Source: Paramecium octaurelia (taxonomy: Eukaryota; Ciliophora; Oligohymenophorea; Peniculida; Parameciidae). From it: a DNA stretch of 64,000 bases. Numbering within the stretch: position 1 is the stretch's first letter; every line of letters begins with the position of its first letter. The notes under the pieces were generated by a model. That model was not told the origin of the DNA. It searched no databases and saw nothing but the letters and a program-made list of their open reading frames with translations. This document shows positions 26,835 through 40,379 of this stretch, in pieces. Made by a program: the position numbers and the translations under genes. Location: NCBI GenBank assembly GCA_905182995.1, contig CAJJDP010000189.1, positions 3,458 to 67,457 of the forward strand, read 5' to 3'.

Positions 26835-28640
26835 TCAAAATTTTAGATATAGATATTTAATTGAATATTAATGTTGTTTCTTTATTTATAATTTCAATAA
26901 AGGTATTTAACAACAAGTAAAACTAATGTAGATAATCTTCTACACAAATAATGCTCTGTCTATTGTATAGGTTATTGCATTTTTAACATTGAAATGCTTA
27001 CAGATTTAACTTAAATTATCATGCCTACTTAACTCCAATGCATTTTCAAAAACACAGATTATGTGGTATTAAATAATGCTATTTCAAAATCTTCAATAAC
27101 TTTTGGCATCTTACCTTACAATAATGAAAACTAATTGTTGTAGTTTATTGCATTCTTTTTACAATACTCACACATACCCAAATTTTTATGAGCGCTTTGT
27201 AAATAAAATAGCAGCAATTACATTTTTGAGTAATTGGATTTTCTTTTTACATCCCCTTTCACAAATTAACATCACATATTGAACCTATTCCAATCATCTT
27301 TAATTAATTCAGTAATATCAAAAGAAAAAATTCATCGCATCCATAACATATCCTCATAGACATCTGATATCAGATTTTGAGAACATTTATTTTAAATTAA
27401 TGAAGACCTCAATGAATTTTTCACTTAAGTAACTACAATTTGAGGGACATGATTTCCTTTATTTTCTTATAATCAGTTTGAATTGACGGCCAGTAAGAAT
27501 ATAATTACATACTTGTAAGTCTATAATTACTAAAAGAACTTCGCTAACATCAAATGAGAAATGAACTCAAAGCTGGTAAATAATGCTTCTAAAATCTAAA
27601 AGAAACTAATTATTTGTATATTTTTTAAATAATTCTTAGGTTTTTATGTGGATTTTCACCGTAAAAATGGAGTATCTAGAGAATACAAATTCGGGTAGGC
27701 ATAAAAAAGAGGTTACATTTCATTTAATAGACCATTTTACTTTAGTCTCTAATTATAGAAATTTGTCATTTAGCAAGAGAGTGAAATCTAATTTTTACTT
27801 CATCTTCGCTTGTGTTATTTCTTAATCATTAACCTTCTTCTGATTGCAACTAAATTTTTTGAAATTTCTAGGATTACATCTATATAATATATTATTGATG
27901 GCATCAAAAGGCTATAAACTATAAGTTGAGGAATTATTTTATTGAGTTCGGTATGATATATTGTTATAATTAAACTTATGGTGCCTTTCTTGTGCTCTCC
28001 TCATCAATTTTAATATAAATTTTCCATTATTAATTATTCCAGTTTCTAGTAAAAGTATCTAGTTTTATGTTTCTGGAAATCTGCCTTAACATTTTAAAAA
28101 TTCGTTCTTTATTCGAATCCAGAATAAAAATTATATTAATTTATATCTTTGATCCATTTCTTATAAATTAAAACTCAGATTTTTCACATAATAGTTATAC
28201 GTCATGGTTATCAGGAAGCTAATTTAGCCTCGCTTTTCGTTCGTATTCAATTGTTATACAAGGCTTTAAAGCATTCTTCTGATTGAGCTTGGAGATACTG
28301 TTTTCTCAATCAATATGATATGATCTTTTAAACATTTCATTTTAGGACATAACCCTTATATATAAGGATTAAAATAATTATTTAAGAATGCAGGAATGTT
28401 GATTGCAATTGCACCTTTTCTTGCCACATTTTATCCCTGGTTTGATAAACTTTATTTAGGATTAAGCTAGTTCCTGTTCTCTTAATTGTTCCCAACTTTT
28501 GTGATAAAAACTGCAATTCTCTCAATTGGGCAATCACTTAGTAGATATCAAAACAAAATTTCTCAGAATTTATACAGATTTTCTCAAATCGAATGCTTCT
28601 AAATTAGATTTATGAATAATTACTAAGAAATTGCGATAAT
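26835..28640 (-). pseudogene. Probable decayed minus-strand gene(s), unassigned
   Basis: Several minus-strand blocks are protein-like but sit in different frames. Upstream is a helical block around FCFDIYQVIAQLRELQF and SQKLGTIKRTGTSLIL. Next comes a long open frame of roughly 280 codons ending near LDFTLLLNDKFLQLETK. Near the 3' end are a Cys-rich stretch (MCEYCKKNAINYN) and CVFENALELSRHDNLSQI. TGA codons and frame changes break any single reading, and no tiny intron set repairs it. It may be one decayed gene or two. The helical block recalls the coiled-coil part of the zinc-cluster/WD40 family, but no WD40 blade was seen. Confidence 0.3.
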
Positions 28641-29440
28641 AATCACATTTCAGCAATATAATTGCATTTAAGAATACCTTTTATTGTATTTGCATTTTTT
28701 CTTATTTCAAAATGATGTAATTGAAATCTTATATTAACATTCTTGATGATGATTGATAATTTTTATAATAATCGATATAAAATGATATGATTTTAAATAA
28801 ATCATATAATTTCATATTGCATAATGGATATTATAATAATAAAAGTAAAAATAAATGATGCTAAAGCTAGAAATTTAAAGGGGTTTTATAAAAGAATTGA
28901 ATTTCAAAAATAAGGAACAATTAAAATTTTATAAATAAAAAGGTTTCTTTTTTTACAATTTAAATTAAATGAACTCAATATTAATACAAACACTTCATTA
29001 AAATTAAAGAATACTTCCTACCCTGATTAGATCTATTGATATATTGAAATTTAATTTAATCAGCCTTATATCTTGGTTCAACCTTTTATTAGTGTGTTAT
29101 AATTAAATCATATAAATAGTTAGCTAATATCCTTTCCTTTTGAAAGGATGAATTCTTAAGAGCCATACTTTAATTAATTATTGTTACTTTATTAATTACC
29201 TAAGATTTTTGATCAGAAAATTAAGAGTACTATTAAAATATTTTATTGAACTATTTCATATATATATAAATTAATCAATAATAAGAAAAAATCCTAATAT
29301 ATAATTTTGTTCTTTTATTCCACTAACTTAGATTATATCTATGTTTAAAAAAATAATTTTATATAATGAGTAGTTTTCTGTTTAATTGTATTATTTAATC
29401 ATAATAAATTCCTAAATAAAAATTAATCAAATAGAAGAGG
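28641..29440. other. AT-rich spacer upstream of the TPR gene
   Basis: Nothing recognised. It should hold the TPR gene's promoter. From 29004 on it is written again after the N at 30403. Confidence 0.5.
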
Positions 29441-31802
29441 GGATATAGATAATATTCAAATTATTAGAAAATATAGGTTATGAAGAAAATCTACCAGAAA
29501 TTAGATTTTCTCACAGTTCTTTAAAACATCAACTAGTTAAATCCATTTCTTAACAATCTCTAAAGACTTCTTTCAAAAAGACTAGAACTTGATTAGTTAG
29601 CATATCTGCTTTCAAAACCTGCATCTTAAACATTTATCCCATTTATTAATCAGAATCTTTAGACAATGTATTAGGAAAAAATACTAATCTATTAAATCTA
29701 TAATAATATGCAATTTTTTTCATTAAGAGATAATAATTTAATTAATGACGTAATTTGTTGAATACGATTTTAACATCAAGTTCTAATAGTATATGTTAAG
29801 TAAAGCAATCATTAATGATTGTTGTTAACTTATACGATTTAATACTCTTTTAGGAGTAGTTCAAAAATAAAATTCACAACTAAAGACTTAAGGAAATGAA
29901 TTTCTTTAATTTACTCAGAAAACCTAAATTTAAAACAAAAAGAAAATTCAAAAGGGGTCAAAAAAATTATTATTAGTTTAGGGGTTGATTAAAGAAAATA
30001 TCTACGCTTATTAAAAGAGTATAATTTTAAAGCAATTACTTTAGATAAAATTAGTGGACTTGACTAAGAATTAGATTATTATGATTAAGGTATTAAGAAA
30101 CATCCTGAAAAATCTGGTTACTATAATGGCAAAGGTACAAATATATATCAAAAATTAATAGCTACTACTTTATAAAAAATGAATAGATTAGAAGAAGCAT
30201 TGAATTATTATGATTTAGCTATATAAAAAAATTGTTAAAATTCATTACATTATTTTAACAAAGGTATTTATAACCATTATAATTTAAAAGCAATCACTTT
30301 ATGTAAATTAAATCGACTTGAAGATGCATTGGTTTATTATAATAAAGCTATTATGAAAAATCCTGAAGTTTCAGACTATTATTTTTACAAAGGTAGAGCA
30401 AANTTAAAGAATACTTCCTACCCTGATTAGATCTATTGATATATTGAAATTTAATTTAATCAGCCTTATATCTTGGTTCAACCTTTTATTAGTGTGTTAT
30501 AATTAAATCATATAAATAGTTAGCTAATATCCTTTCCTTTTGAAAGGATGAATTCTTAAGAGCCATACTTTAATTAATTATTGTTACTTTATTAATTACC
30601 TAAGATTTTTGATCAGAAAATTAAGAGTACTATTAAAATATTTTATTGAACTATTTCATATATATATAAATTAATCAATAATAAGAAAAAATCCTAATAT
30701 ATAATTTTGTTCTTTTATTCCACTAACTTAGATTATATCTATGTTTAAAAAAATAATTTTATATAATGAGTAGTTTTCTGTTTAATTGTATTATTTAATC
30801 ATAATAAATTCCTAAATAAAAATTAATCAAATAGAAGAGGGGATATAGATAATATTCAAATTATTAGAAAATATAGGTTATGAAGAAAATCTACCAGAAA
30901 TTAGATTTTCTCACAGTTCTTTAAAACATCAACTAGTTAAATCCATTTCTTAACAATCTCTAAAGACTTCTTTCAAAAAGACTAGAACTTGATTAGTTAG
31001 CATATCTGCTTTCAAAACCTGCATCTTAAACATTTATCCCATTTATTAATCAGAATCTTTAGACAATGTATTAGGAAAAAATACTAATCTATTAAATCTA
31101 TAATAATATGCAATTTTTTTCATTAAGAGATAATAATTTAATTAATGACGTAATTTGTTGAATACGATTTTAACATCAAGTTCTAATAGTATATGTTAAG
31201 TAAAGCAATCATTAATGATTGTTGTTAACTTATACGATTTAATACTCTTTTAGGAGTAGTTCAAAAATAAAATTCACAACTAAAGACTTAAGGAAATGAA
31301 TTTCTTTAATTTACTCAGAAAACCTAAATTTAAAACAAAAAGAAAATTCAAAAGGGGTCAAAAAAATTATTATTAGTTTAGGGGTTGATTAAAGAAAATA
31401 TCTACGCTTATTAAAAGAGTATAATTTTAAAGCAATTACTTTAGATAAAATTAGTGGACTTGACTAAGAATTAGATTATTATGATTAAGGTATTAAGAAA
31501 CATCCTGAAAAATCTGGTTACTATAATGGCAAAGGTACAAATATATATCAAAAATTAATAGCTACTACTTTATAAAAAATGAATAGATTAGAAGAAGCAT
31601 TGAATTATTATGATTTAGCTATATAAAAAAATTGTTAAAATTCATTACATTATTTTAACAAAGGTATTTATAACCATTATAATTTAAAAGCAATCACTTT
31701 ATGTAAATTAAATCGACTTGAAGATGCATTGGTTTATTATAATAAAGCTATTATGAAAAATCCTGAAGTTTCAGACTATTATTTTTACAAAGGTAGAGCA
31801 AA
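29004..31802. repeat. Unmerged contig overlap 7 (29004-30402 = 30404-31802)
   Basis: Direct copies of about 1399 bp around the single N at 30403. Confidence 0.9.
30033..30402 (+). CDS. Redundant first TPR exons (copy of 31433-31802)
   Basis: Contains the first three 102-nt TPR exons (30033-30134, 30162-30263 and the next), then ends in an intron at the N at 30403. Same sequence as 31433-31802 with an offset of 1400. Confidence 0.85.
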
Positions 31803-34800
31803 ATATAATGTTATAGGAGATTCGTTATAGAGCATGAATAGATTTGAAGAAGCATTGAAAAGTTATGATTAAGCTATTTAAAAAAATCCTGAAAAATCTG
31901 GCTATTATAATAGCAAAGGTACGATCTATTCTCTAAATTTTCATTAGCTATTACACTAAAGAATATGGATAGAAATGAAGAAGCATTACAATCTTTTGAT
32001 TTAGCTATTTAGAAAAACCCTGAATATTCACACAATTATTTTAACAAAGGTATAATCAAATCATTATTGTTTAATAGCAATTACTTTAGATAAATTAAAT
32101 CGACTTTAAGAAGCATTGGAATATTATGATACAGCTATTATGAAAAATCCTGAAGTTTAAAACTACTATGATAACAAAGGTAAAATAAAATGAGGATAAT
32201 TTTCTAGCTACTACATTATATAAAATGAATAGATTCGAAGAAGCATTGGATTATTATGATTAATCTATCTTGAAACATCCTGAAAATTCAGACTATTATA
32301 ATAATAAAGGTTTAATTAAGTCTATTTAATTTTAAGCTACAATTTTATATTGTATGAATAGATATGAAGAAGCATTGGAATATTTTGATTTAGCAATTTA
32401 AAAAAATCCTGAAATTTCATACTAATATTTTAACAAAGGTATATATTTTTGATACAATTCTTTAGCTAATACATTAGAGAAAATGAAAAGATATGAAGAA
32501 GCATTGAAATTTTATGATTAATCCATTTAAAAAACCCCAAACAATTCAGACTATTTTAATAGCAAAGGTTTATTTAATTTGGATAATTTTGAAGCTCTTG
32601 CATTAAAGAAACTGAATCGACTTGAAGAAGCATTGATATATTATAATTATGCAATTTAAAAAAACCCTGAAAATTCTGACTATTTTTTTAACAAGGGTAT
32701 AATCTATTAATATAATTGTATAGCTCTTACTTTATATGAAATGAATAGATTTTAAGAAGCATTGGATTATTATGATTAATCTATTTAGAAATGCGCTTTA
32801 AATTCAGACTACTATTTTAGCAAAGGTAAATTAAAATTTTATAATTTCTGAGCTCTTACCTTAAAAAAAATGAATCGATTTGAAGAAGCATTATAACTTT
32901 ATGATTAAGCTATTTAGAAAAATCCTGAAAAATCTGATTATTATGAGGGCAAAGGTAGAATTATATCTGCATAATTTCATAGCATCAACTTTATATTTGA
33001 TGAATAGATTTGAAGAAGCATTAGAATATTTTGATTAAGCTATTTGGAAAGATCCTAAAGATTCTGACTATTATTATGGCAAAGGTACAAGAAATTTTAT
33101 TTAAATTTCGGAGCTCTTACATTAAATAAAATGAATCGACTCGAAGATGCACTACAATATTATGATTAAGCTATTAAAAAAAACCCTGAAATGTCAGACT
33201 ATTATTTTAACAAAGGTTGAATAATATCAAAATAATTACTTAGCTAAAGTACTAGATAAAATGAAAAAATCTGATGAAGCATTACAACTTTATGATCTAG
33301 CTATTAAAAAAAATCCTGAAAAATTTGGTTATTATGAGGGCAAAGGTAGAATTATATCTGCATAATTTCATAGCATTAACTTTAAATAGTATGAAAAAAT
33401 TTGAAGATGCATTGGAGTATTTTGATTTAGCTATTTCTAAAAACCCTGAAGAATCTGTCAATTATTGTCATAAAGGTATAATAAAATTAATAAAATTTCA
33501 AAGCTATTACCTTAAAGACAATGTTTAGGCTTGATGATGCGCTGCATCTATTTGATAAAGCTATTCAAAAATAACCTGAAAATTCTAGTTATTACTAAGA
33601 AAAAGGTTCAATTATATTTCTTTGAATTTAATAGCAATAACTTTAAATCTTATGAATAGATTCGAAGAAGCATTGGAATATTATGATTTAGCTATTTTGA
33701 AAAACCCTGAAAATTCTTAGTACTATTCTAATAAAGGTATGATAAATATAATATCATTTTTTATAGCTGTTACTTTAAGTAAAATGAATAGACTTGAAGA
33801 GGCTCTTGATGCTTTTGATTAAGCTATTTAGAAAAATCCTGAAGAATCCATATATTATGTTCAGAAAGGTAAAATACAATCTCTATAATTTATGAGCTAA
33901 TACATTAGATAAAATGAATAGATTTAATGAAGCTTTGTAATTTTATGATTTTGGCATTATGAAAGATGATTAAAACTCAAAATTTTATTGTAACAAAGGT
34001 TTAATTATCTCCTTATAATTTCCTAGCATGTACTTTAGACAAAATGAATAGATTTGAAGAAGCTTTGGAATATTATAATTTAGCTATTTAGAAGAACCCT
34101 GAAAATTCTGACTACTATTTTAATTAAGGTAGAATATGATTTACAATTTTTAGCTCTTACATTAGGTAAGATGATTCGATATGAAGAATCATTGAAATAT
34201 TTTAATTTAGCTCTTGAAATAAATAAGGAAAACATAATCTATTATGTTAATAAAGGTAGAATAAAATCAGTTTAATTTCTTAGCTAATATATTAGAAAAA
34301 ATGAATCGATATGAATAAGCATTGGAACTTTTTACTCTAGCTATTGAAAAAAATCCTGAAATATCGGAATATTTTCTAAATAAAGGTATAATAAGTCCAA
34401 TAAATTCTTAGCTAATTTATTAGAAAAAATGAATAGACTTGAAGAAGCATTGGAATACTATGATACTGCGATTTAAATAGATCCTGAAAATTCAAACTAT
34501 TATAATGGCAAAGGTATATGAAAATTGGTAACACTTTATAGCTATTGCTCTAAAGAAAATGAATAGACTTGACAAAGCACTAATATGTTATGACTTAGCT
34601 ATTTAGAAAAACCCTGAAGATTCTGACTATTATTTTAACAAAGGTAATTTTATTTAGGATAATGTTTTAGCTAATACATTACATAGATTGAATAGGTTTT
34701 AAGAAGCTCTTGACTAATTTGATTTAGCTATTTCGATAAACTAAGAAGATTCCGACTATTACTCTGCGAAAGGTAAATATAAGTCTGTGAATTTAAGCAA

Positions 34801-37408
34801 TGACTTTAGAATAATTGAATAGATTTGAAGAAGCATTAACATATTATGATTCAGCTATTGAGAAAAACCCTGAAAATTCAAACTATTATTTTTACAAAGG
34901 TAAATACAACCAAATAATTACTGAGCAAATACACTACAGAAGATTAATAGGTTAANTTAAAGACAATGTTTAGGCTTGATGATGCGCTGCATCTATTTGA
35001 TAAAGCTATTCAAAAATAACCTGAAAATTCTAGTTATTACTAAGAAAAAGGTTCAATTATATTTCTTTGAATTTAATAGCAATAACTTTAAATCTTATGA
35101 ATAGATTCGAAGAAGCATTGGAATATTATGATTTAGCTATTTTGAAAAACCCTGAAAATTCTTAGTACTATTCTAATAAAGGTATGATAAATATAATATC
35201 ATTTTTTATAGCTGTTACTTTAAGTAAAATGAATAGACTTGAAGAGGCTCTTGATGCTTTTGATTAAGCTATTTAGAAAAATCCTGAAGAATCCATATAT
35301 TATGTTCAGAAAGGTAAAATACAATCTCTATAATTTATGAGCTAATACATTAGATAAAATGAATAGATTTAATGAAGCTTTGTAATTTTATGATTTTGGC
35401 ATTATGAAAGATGATTAAAACTCAAAATTTTATTGTAACAAAGGTTTAATTATCTCCTTATAATTTCCTAGCATGTACTTTAGACAAAATGAATAGATTT
35501 GAAGAAGCTTTGGAATATTATAATTTAGCTATTTAGAAGAACCCTGAAAATTCTGACTACTATTTTAATTAAGGTAGAATATGATTTACAATTTTTAGCT
35601 CTTACATTAGGTAAGATGATTCGATATGAAGAATCATTGAAATATTTTAATTTAGCTCTTGAAATAAATAAGGAAAACATAATCTATTATGTTAATAAAG
35701 GTAGAATAAAATCAGTTTAATTTCTTAGCTAATATATTAGAAAAAATGAATCGATATGAATAAGCATTGGAACTTTTTACTCTAGCTATTGAAAAAAATC
35801 CTGAAATATCGGAATATTTTCTAAATAAAGGTATAATAAGTCCAATAAATTCTTAGCTAATTTATTAGAAAAAATGAATAGACTTGAAGAAGCATTGGAA
35901 TACTATGATACTGCGATTTAAATAGATCCTGAAAATTCAAACTATTATAATGGCAAAGGTATATGAAAATTGGTAACACTTTATAGCTATTGCTCTAAAG
36001 AAAATGAATAGACTTGACAAAGCACTAATATGTTATGACTTAGCTATTTAGAAAAACCCTGAAGATTCTGACTATTATTTTAACAAAGGTAATTTTATTT
36101 AGGATAATGTTTTAGCTAATACATTACATAGATTGAATAGGTTTTAAGAAGCTCTTGACTAATTTGATTTAGCTATTTCGATAAACTAAGAAGATTCCGA
36201 CTATTACTCTGCGAAAGGTAAATATAAGTCTGTGAATTTAAGCAATGACTTTAGAATAATTGAATAGATTTGAAGAAGCATTAACATATTATGATTCAGC
36301 TATTGAGAAAAACCCTGAAAATTCAAACTATTATTTTTACAAAGGTAAATACAACCAAATAATTACTGAGCAAATACACTACAGAAGATTAATAGGTTAA
36401 AAGAATCTCTAGAATATTATGATTCAGCTATTTTGAAAAACCCTGAAAATTCGGACTTTTTGATTAATAAAGGTACAATAATCAGTTTGATTTTTAGCTA
36501 ATTCATTAGTTTAGATGAATAAATTTGAAGAAGGATTGGAATATTATGATTAAGCCATTTAGAAAAACCCTGAAAATTCTGTCTATTATTTTAACAAAGG
36601 TAAAATTTATTAAGACAATTTAATAGCTCTTACTTTATAAAAAATGAAGAGATTCGAAAAAGCATTGGAATATTATGATTTAGCCATAAAGAAAAACCCT
36701 GAAACTTCGGACTATTATTTTGACAAAGGTATTATCTATAAAGAGAATTTAATAGCTAATATTTTATATAAACTTAATAGATTTGAAGAAGCGTTGGAAT
36801 ATTATGATTCAGCTATTTACCATAACCCTTAAATTGCAGACTATTATTATAGTAAAGGTACTCTAAAATTTAAATAATTTATCAGCAGATACATTATAAA
36901 GAATGAGAAGATTTGAAGAAGCATTAGAGTATTATGATTCCGCTATTAAAAAAAACCCACGAGATTCTGACTATTACAATAACAAAGGAATGTTTATTCA
37001 ATATAATTTAATAGCTAATGCCCTAGTTTAGATTGATAGAACTGAAGAAGCCATAGAACATTTTGATTAAGGTATTTCGATAAGTCCTGAAGATTCTTCC
37101 CTTTATTTTCACAAAGGTACATCGGATAAATTTCTTAGCCAATACATTATGTAAAATGGATAGATTTGAAGAAGCCTTGAAATTTTATGATTTAGCCATT
37201 TTTTTAAACCCCTAGGATTCAGATTATTATAACAACAAAGGTACAATAATCATTTATTCAATTCATAGCCAATGCTTTATAGAAAATAAATAGATTTGAA
37301 GAAGCTTAGATATAATATGATTTAGCCATTCAGTTAAACCCTTAAGATGAAAACAATAATATAGTGCAATTTATCTTTGAAGATTCTAGGTACAATTCTT
37401 TTAGTTGA
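31433..37408 (+). CDS. Giant TPR protein: one 34-residue repeat per exon
   Basis: About 35 tandem TPR modules of the type A.TL.KMNR.EEALEYYD.AI.KNPE.SDYYF.NK. Each is an exon of exactly 102 nt (for example 31433-31534 and 31562-31663), separated by GT..AG introns of about 24-29 nt that always split the first codon after its G (phase 1). TAA/TAG appear as Gln throughout. The last exon ends FEDSRYNSFS and TGA at 37406-37408. An open leader upstream (about 31325-31432, KYLRLLKEYNFKAITLDK) has no ATG, so the true start is unresolved and may lie in an upstream exon. TPRs are helical hairpins that bind proteins, often in ciliary transport or chaperone complexes; this one's partner is unknown. Positions 34957-36400 are a redundant copy and must be removed before the protein is assembled. 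Confidence 0.88.
32955..33373 (+). repeat. Identical 28-nt introns three TPR modules apart
   Basis: The introns at 32955-32982 and 33346-33373 are the same 28 bases and follow nearly identical exon ends (YYEGK). The spacing of 391 bp is three exon-plus-intron units. This shows recent duplication of a three-module block, intron included, within one continuous contig. Confidence 0.8.
33512..36400. repeat. Unmerged contig overlap 8 (33512-34955 = 34957-36400)
   Basis: Direct copies of about 1444 bp around the single N at 34956, inside the TPR array. If taken as real it would add about 11 false TPR modules. Confidence 0.85.
36988..37014 (+). other. Tiny intron with lost donor (GA for GT), read-through possible
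   Basis: At the position where every TPR module has its intron, the donor reads GAATG instead of GTATG while the acceptor side (TTTAATAG) is intact. The 27-nt segment is a multiple of three and free of TGA, so translation can pass through it, adding GMFIQYNLI between two TPRs. Confidence 0.65.
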
Positions 37409-39440
37409 GCATCAATTATATATAATTATAATTTATTGATATATATTATTTCAATATATCTCAAAAGATAATTTTTTGAAGTTGTCAATAAAAATACGGT
37501 TTATGCATTTAAACCCACAAATGAAAAGTCAAACTGTAATAATATCATGAGTAAGCAGTTTGAAATGAGAAATGGACATAATATGAGATAAGTTCTGATT
37601 TCCTAAAAAAATCAAATTAAACATAAAAAAGAGTTTGCTAACAGACAATAGATTTGCTAAACTTCAAACTTACTTTTTTATCTTCTTATTTAACCCAAAC
37701 TCATCCTTCTAATTTTGGAGGCAATGTAAAATAAAAATGCACTTATATATTAATCAAGACTTTGCCAATTAGATGAAGTGACTTTGCGAAATGAATAGCC
37801 AATTTGAAATTTCTTTGAGATAAACATTTAAAACGCTTGTAGAGAATAAAAAGGTTAAAATATGCATAAAACAGATTTAATAGTTTAAAAACTAATAAAC
37901 CAACATTGATTTTAGATATTCAAAAATCAAAGTTAGCTTAAAAAGAGAAAAATAATTTAATAAATTAAGATTTACATTATAAAAGTGAATATCTGTCCTT
38001 TCTGATTTAGAATGGTAGTTTTAATAAAATTTTCTTGTTTTTCTAATCAATTAATTCAAATTATGTTGATCTACTTATAACAGTAAATTTGAATTGAGAG
38101 AAGACCATTTACCAGAAGCAGATGATTAGTAATCTTCAATTAATATTTTTTTGGGGATTTGGTCCTTCACTGTGCTTTAGAGATCTACTTTTGTATTTTT
38201 TATGAATTCTCTCTCTAGCACAAATTTCATCATCATAAATAGCCAACAGAATTAGGAGATGGCCATTCAAAGTTTATGAAATTAAGCTAGATATATGAAA
38301 ATTCGAGTTAAAGGCAATCAAAATAAAATAAGTCTTACTGAAAACACATTATGGCGCTTTGAATAGTTAGATAAATAACATGATTGCTTATACATCATAG
38401 TAATGCTTAATGATGAGAGCTTCACTTCTTTGAGAAATGGGCCTCTTTTTAAAAAGTGTGCAGAATAATTATCTTAAGAAAATATTACAAATTATGTTCT
38501 TGGATTTAAAGAACTAAAGATTGATGTAATAGATTGACATTGTACTTAATTAATAAAATTAAAAACTATAGAGTTATAAGATTTAATTAACCAATTCTAT
38601 TATAATTGTACACATGATATGGAAGTTGGATTAGATAATAAACATATATTTCCAAGATATTCTACGCGAAAAGTTAAAGAATATGATGATATTTCAAGCT
38701 GAACTCATCGTCAAATAGTATCATAAATTTTAGGTGTTGTGTATCCAATAGATTGAAGTAAAAAAAAAATGATATTTATTTTCAAATTCTCGGAAAAATA
38801 AGAATATTTTCGTATAATAAAAATAAAATGCTCATGTGAATGTAAGTTTAATTTTCCTTTCTAACAATTAAATAATTCTAAATTGCATCTATCTGAAGTT
38901 CAATTTAAATAAGCATCTTTTAAATGATCAGTAATTATGGGATGTTATTAATTGTATAGATTACTGGTTGCATAAGATGATTCTTTCGAATATAAATGTA
39001 AATAATTATTTCTATTCTTTAAGCTTTCTAATTCAAGTTGAAGTTTAAAATTGCTAAAATATTGACCTAATTAATGGAAGTATTTGTAATTCATTTTTGA
39101 ATTGCAGTTTACATCTAGATCCTAGAGATTTGCATGAGGTTTAGTATTCTCCAACTTGAACTGCAAGTACAGGCAGCAATAGTAAAGTTGTAATTTATTG
39201 ATATTCCTCATGAATAGGATAATTAAAACTTGTTCACTATTTAATCAATAAAGAAATTCCTCTATTATTATCAAAAGAATAACAATTTTTCTGGTTTAAC
39301 TGTTTTAACATGAAAAAAATGAATTATTTATTGAATAGCAAATTTTTAGAGAAACATCATTGGGTTTTCTAATTATACCAGACTCAAATATTAAAAAAAT
39401 GTTTTTCAAAAGTTTCAACATTAACATATTTGATCCTATA
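37409..39440 (+). pseudogene. Gene-poor stretch with broken plus-strand frames
   Basis: Several protein-like segments lie on the plus strand: one around NEKSNCNNIMSKQFEMRNGH (from about 37490), one around QFEISLRQTFKTLVENKKVK (about 37800), and a better frame from ATG 38295 (KIRVKGNQNKISLTENTLWR, then LNDESFTSLRNGPLFKKC). That last frame meets TGA at 38535 but stays protein-like in the same frame through further TGAs to 38756 (HDMEVGLDNKHIFPRYST, THRQIVSQILGVVYPID). None was assigned to a family. Given the reverse-transcriptase remnant downstream, an old retroelement body is one possible source. Confidence 0.3.
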
Positions 39441-39960
39441 ACCAAAGAAAAGTTAAGATTTAGGAATGGAGATTAATAGAGATAATTGTTTAACTGATTG
39501 GAGAAAAATATAAATAAAGGAAAATGCACTTAGATTACATCAAAACTGTAGTGAAAGACCAAACTCTTGAAAAATACAAATAATTGCATATGCAGATGAT
39601 GTAGTATTAACAGCAAATCAGGAAGTGATTGAAATAGGAACAAGGATATTTGCTGAAACTAAAAATTAGGTCTAAAATTGAATTTAAAAAATAATAACTA
39701 CTTAGCAAACAAGAAAATACTTAGAAATGTCCATATGAAAATTGATAGATTTGAAATTTTTAATATTTTAAGCTTTGGGCATCAGTAGATAGAGTATCAA
39801 ATAAGATACTGAAATTTGGATGCAAAAAAAACTTAAGACTAATTAAAAGTTATCCATAGAGAATAATAGATGGATTAATTAGAAGATTAGAATTTGAATT
39901 TAAAGAAAGGTAGAAGCAGAGAATTGGGTTGAGAAAACAGAAAAACATTATATCTTATCG
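39440..39960 (+). mobile_element. Decayed non-LTR-type reverse transcriptase fragment
   Basis: The frame at about 39570-39681 gives IQIIAYADDVVLTANQE, with the catalytic YADD box of reverse transcriptases at 39589-39600. After a frame change comes LGLKLNLKNNNYLANKK, the position where LINE-type enzymes have a GL.LN..K motif, and then ILKFGCKKNLRLIKSYPQ. A TGA and at least two frame shifts break it, and no endonuclease or terminal repeat was found. It is a remnant of a LINE-like element, unable to act as it stands. Confidence 0.6.
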
Positions 39961-40379
39961 GAGATATTGTCGAGAAATTTTATTCAAAATTATTAGCTTT
40001 ATTTTTACATGCCAAATGCTATTTTTGTTATTAAAATGTATAAAAAACACGTACAATACTCTTTTTGTTTGATTATTATTTAATCAGCTATTTTCAGCAC
40101 TATACAAAAAAATATGATTTTAATTAATTTTGCTTCTTTATTATTATTTTCATTGGTTGTAAATTAAGATGGCCTAAGTTACTAATCACTAAAAAAAAAA
40201 AGAAAAACAAACTTTATCCAAATTTTAGTCGAATCACTCGGCATAAGAACTGTTTCGAAGTAATATAATAACAAGCAACAATCACTTCTGATCAGAGGTG
40301 TCCACAGAGTATCTAATAAGGATATTTTTATCTGAGAAGTTTAGTATATAGATCATAATATATCAAGCAAAAAAGAAAA

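Noticed and set aside
33512-36400. Eleven extra TPR modules
   Set aside because: The second copy starts at the N at 34956; it repeats the same contig end and is not a true expansion.
31433-37408. Regular spacing of about 129 bp as a CRISPR-like or satellite array
   Set aside because: The repeated part is a translated TPR exon and the spacers are GT..AG introns.
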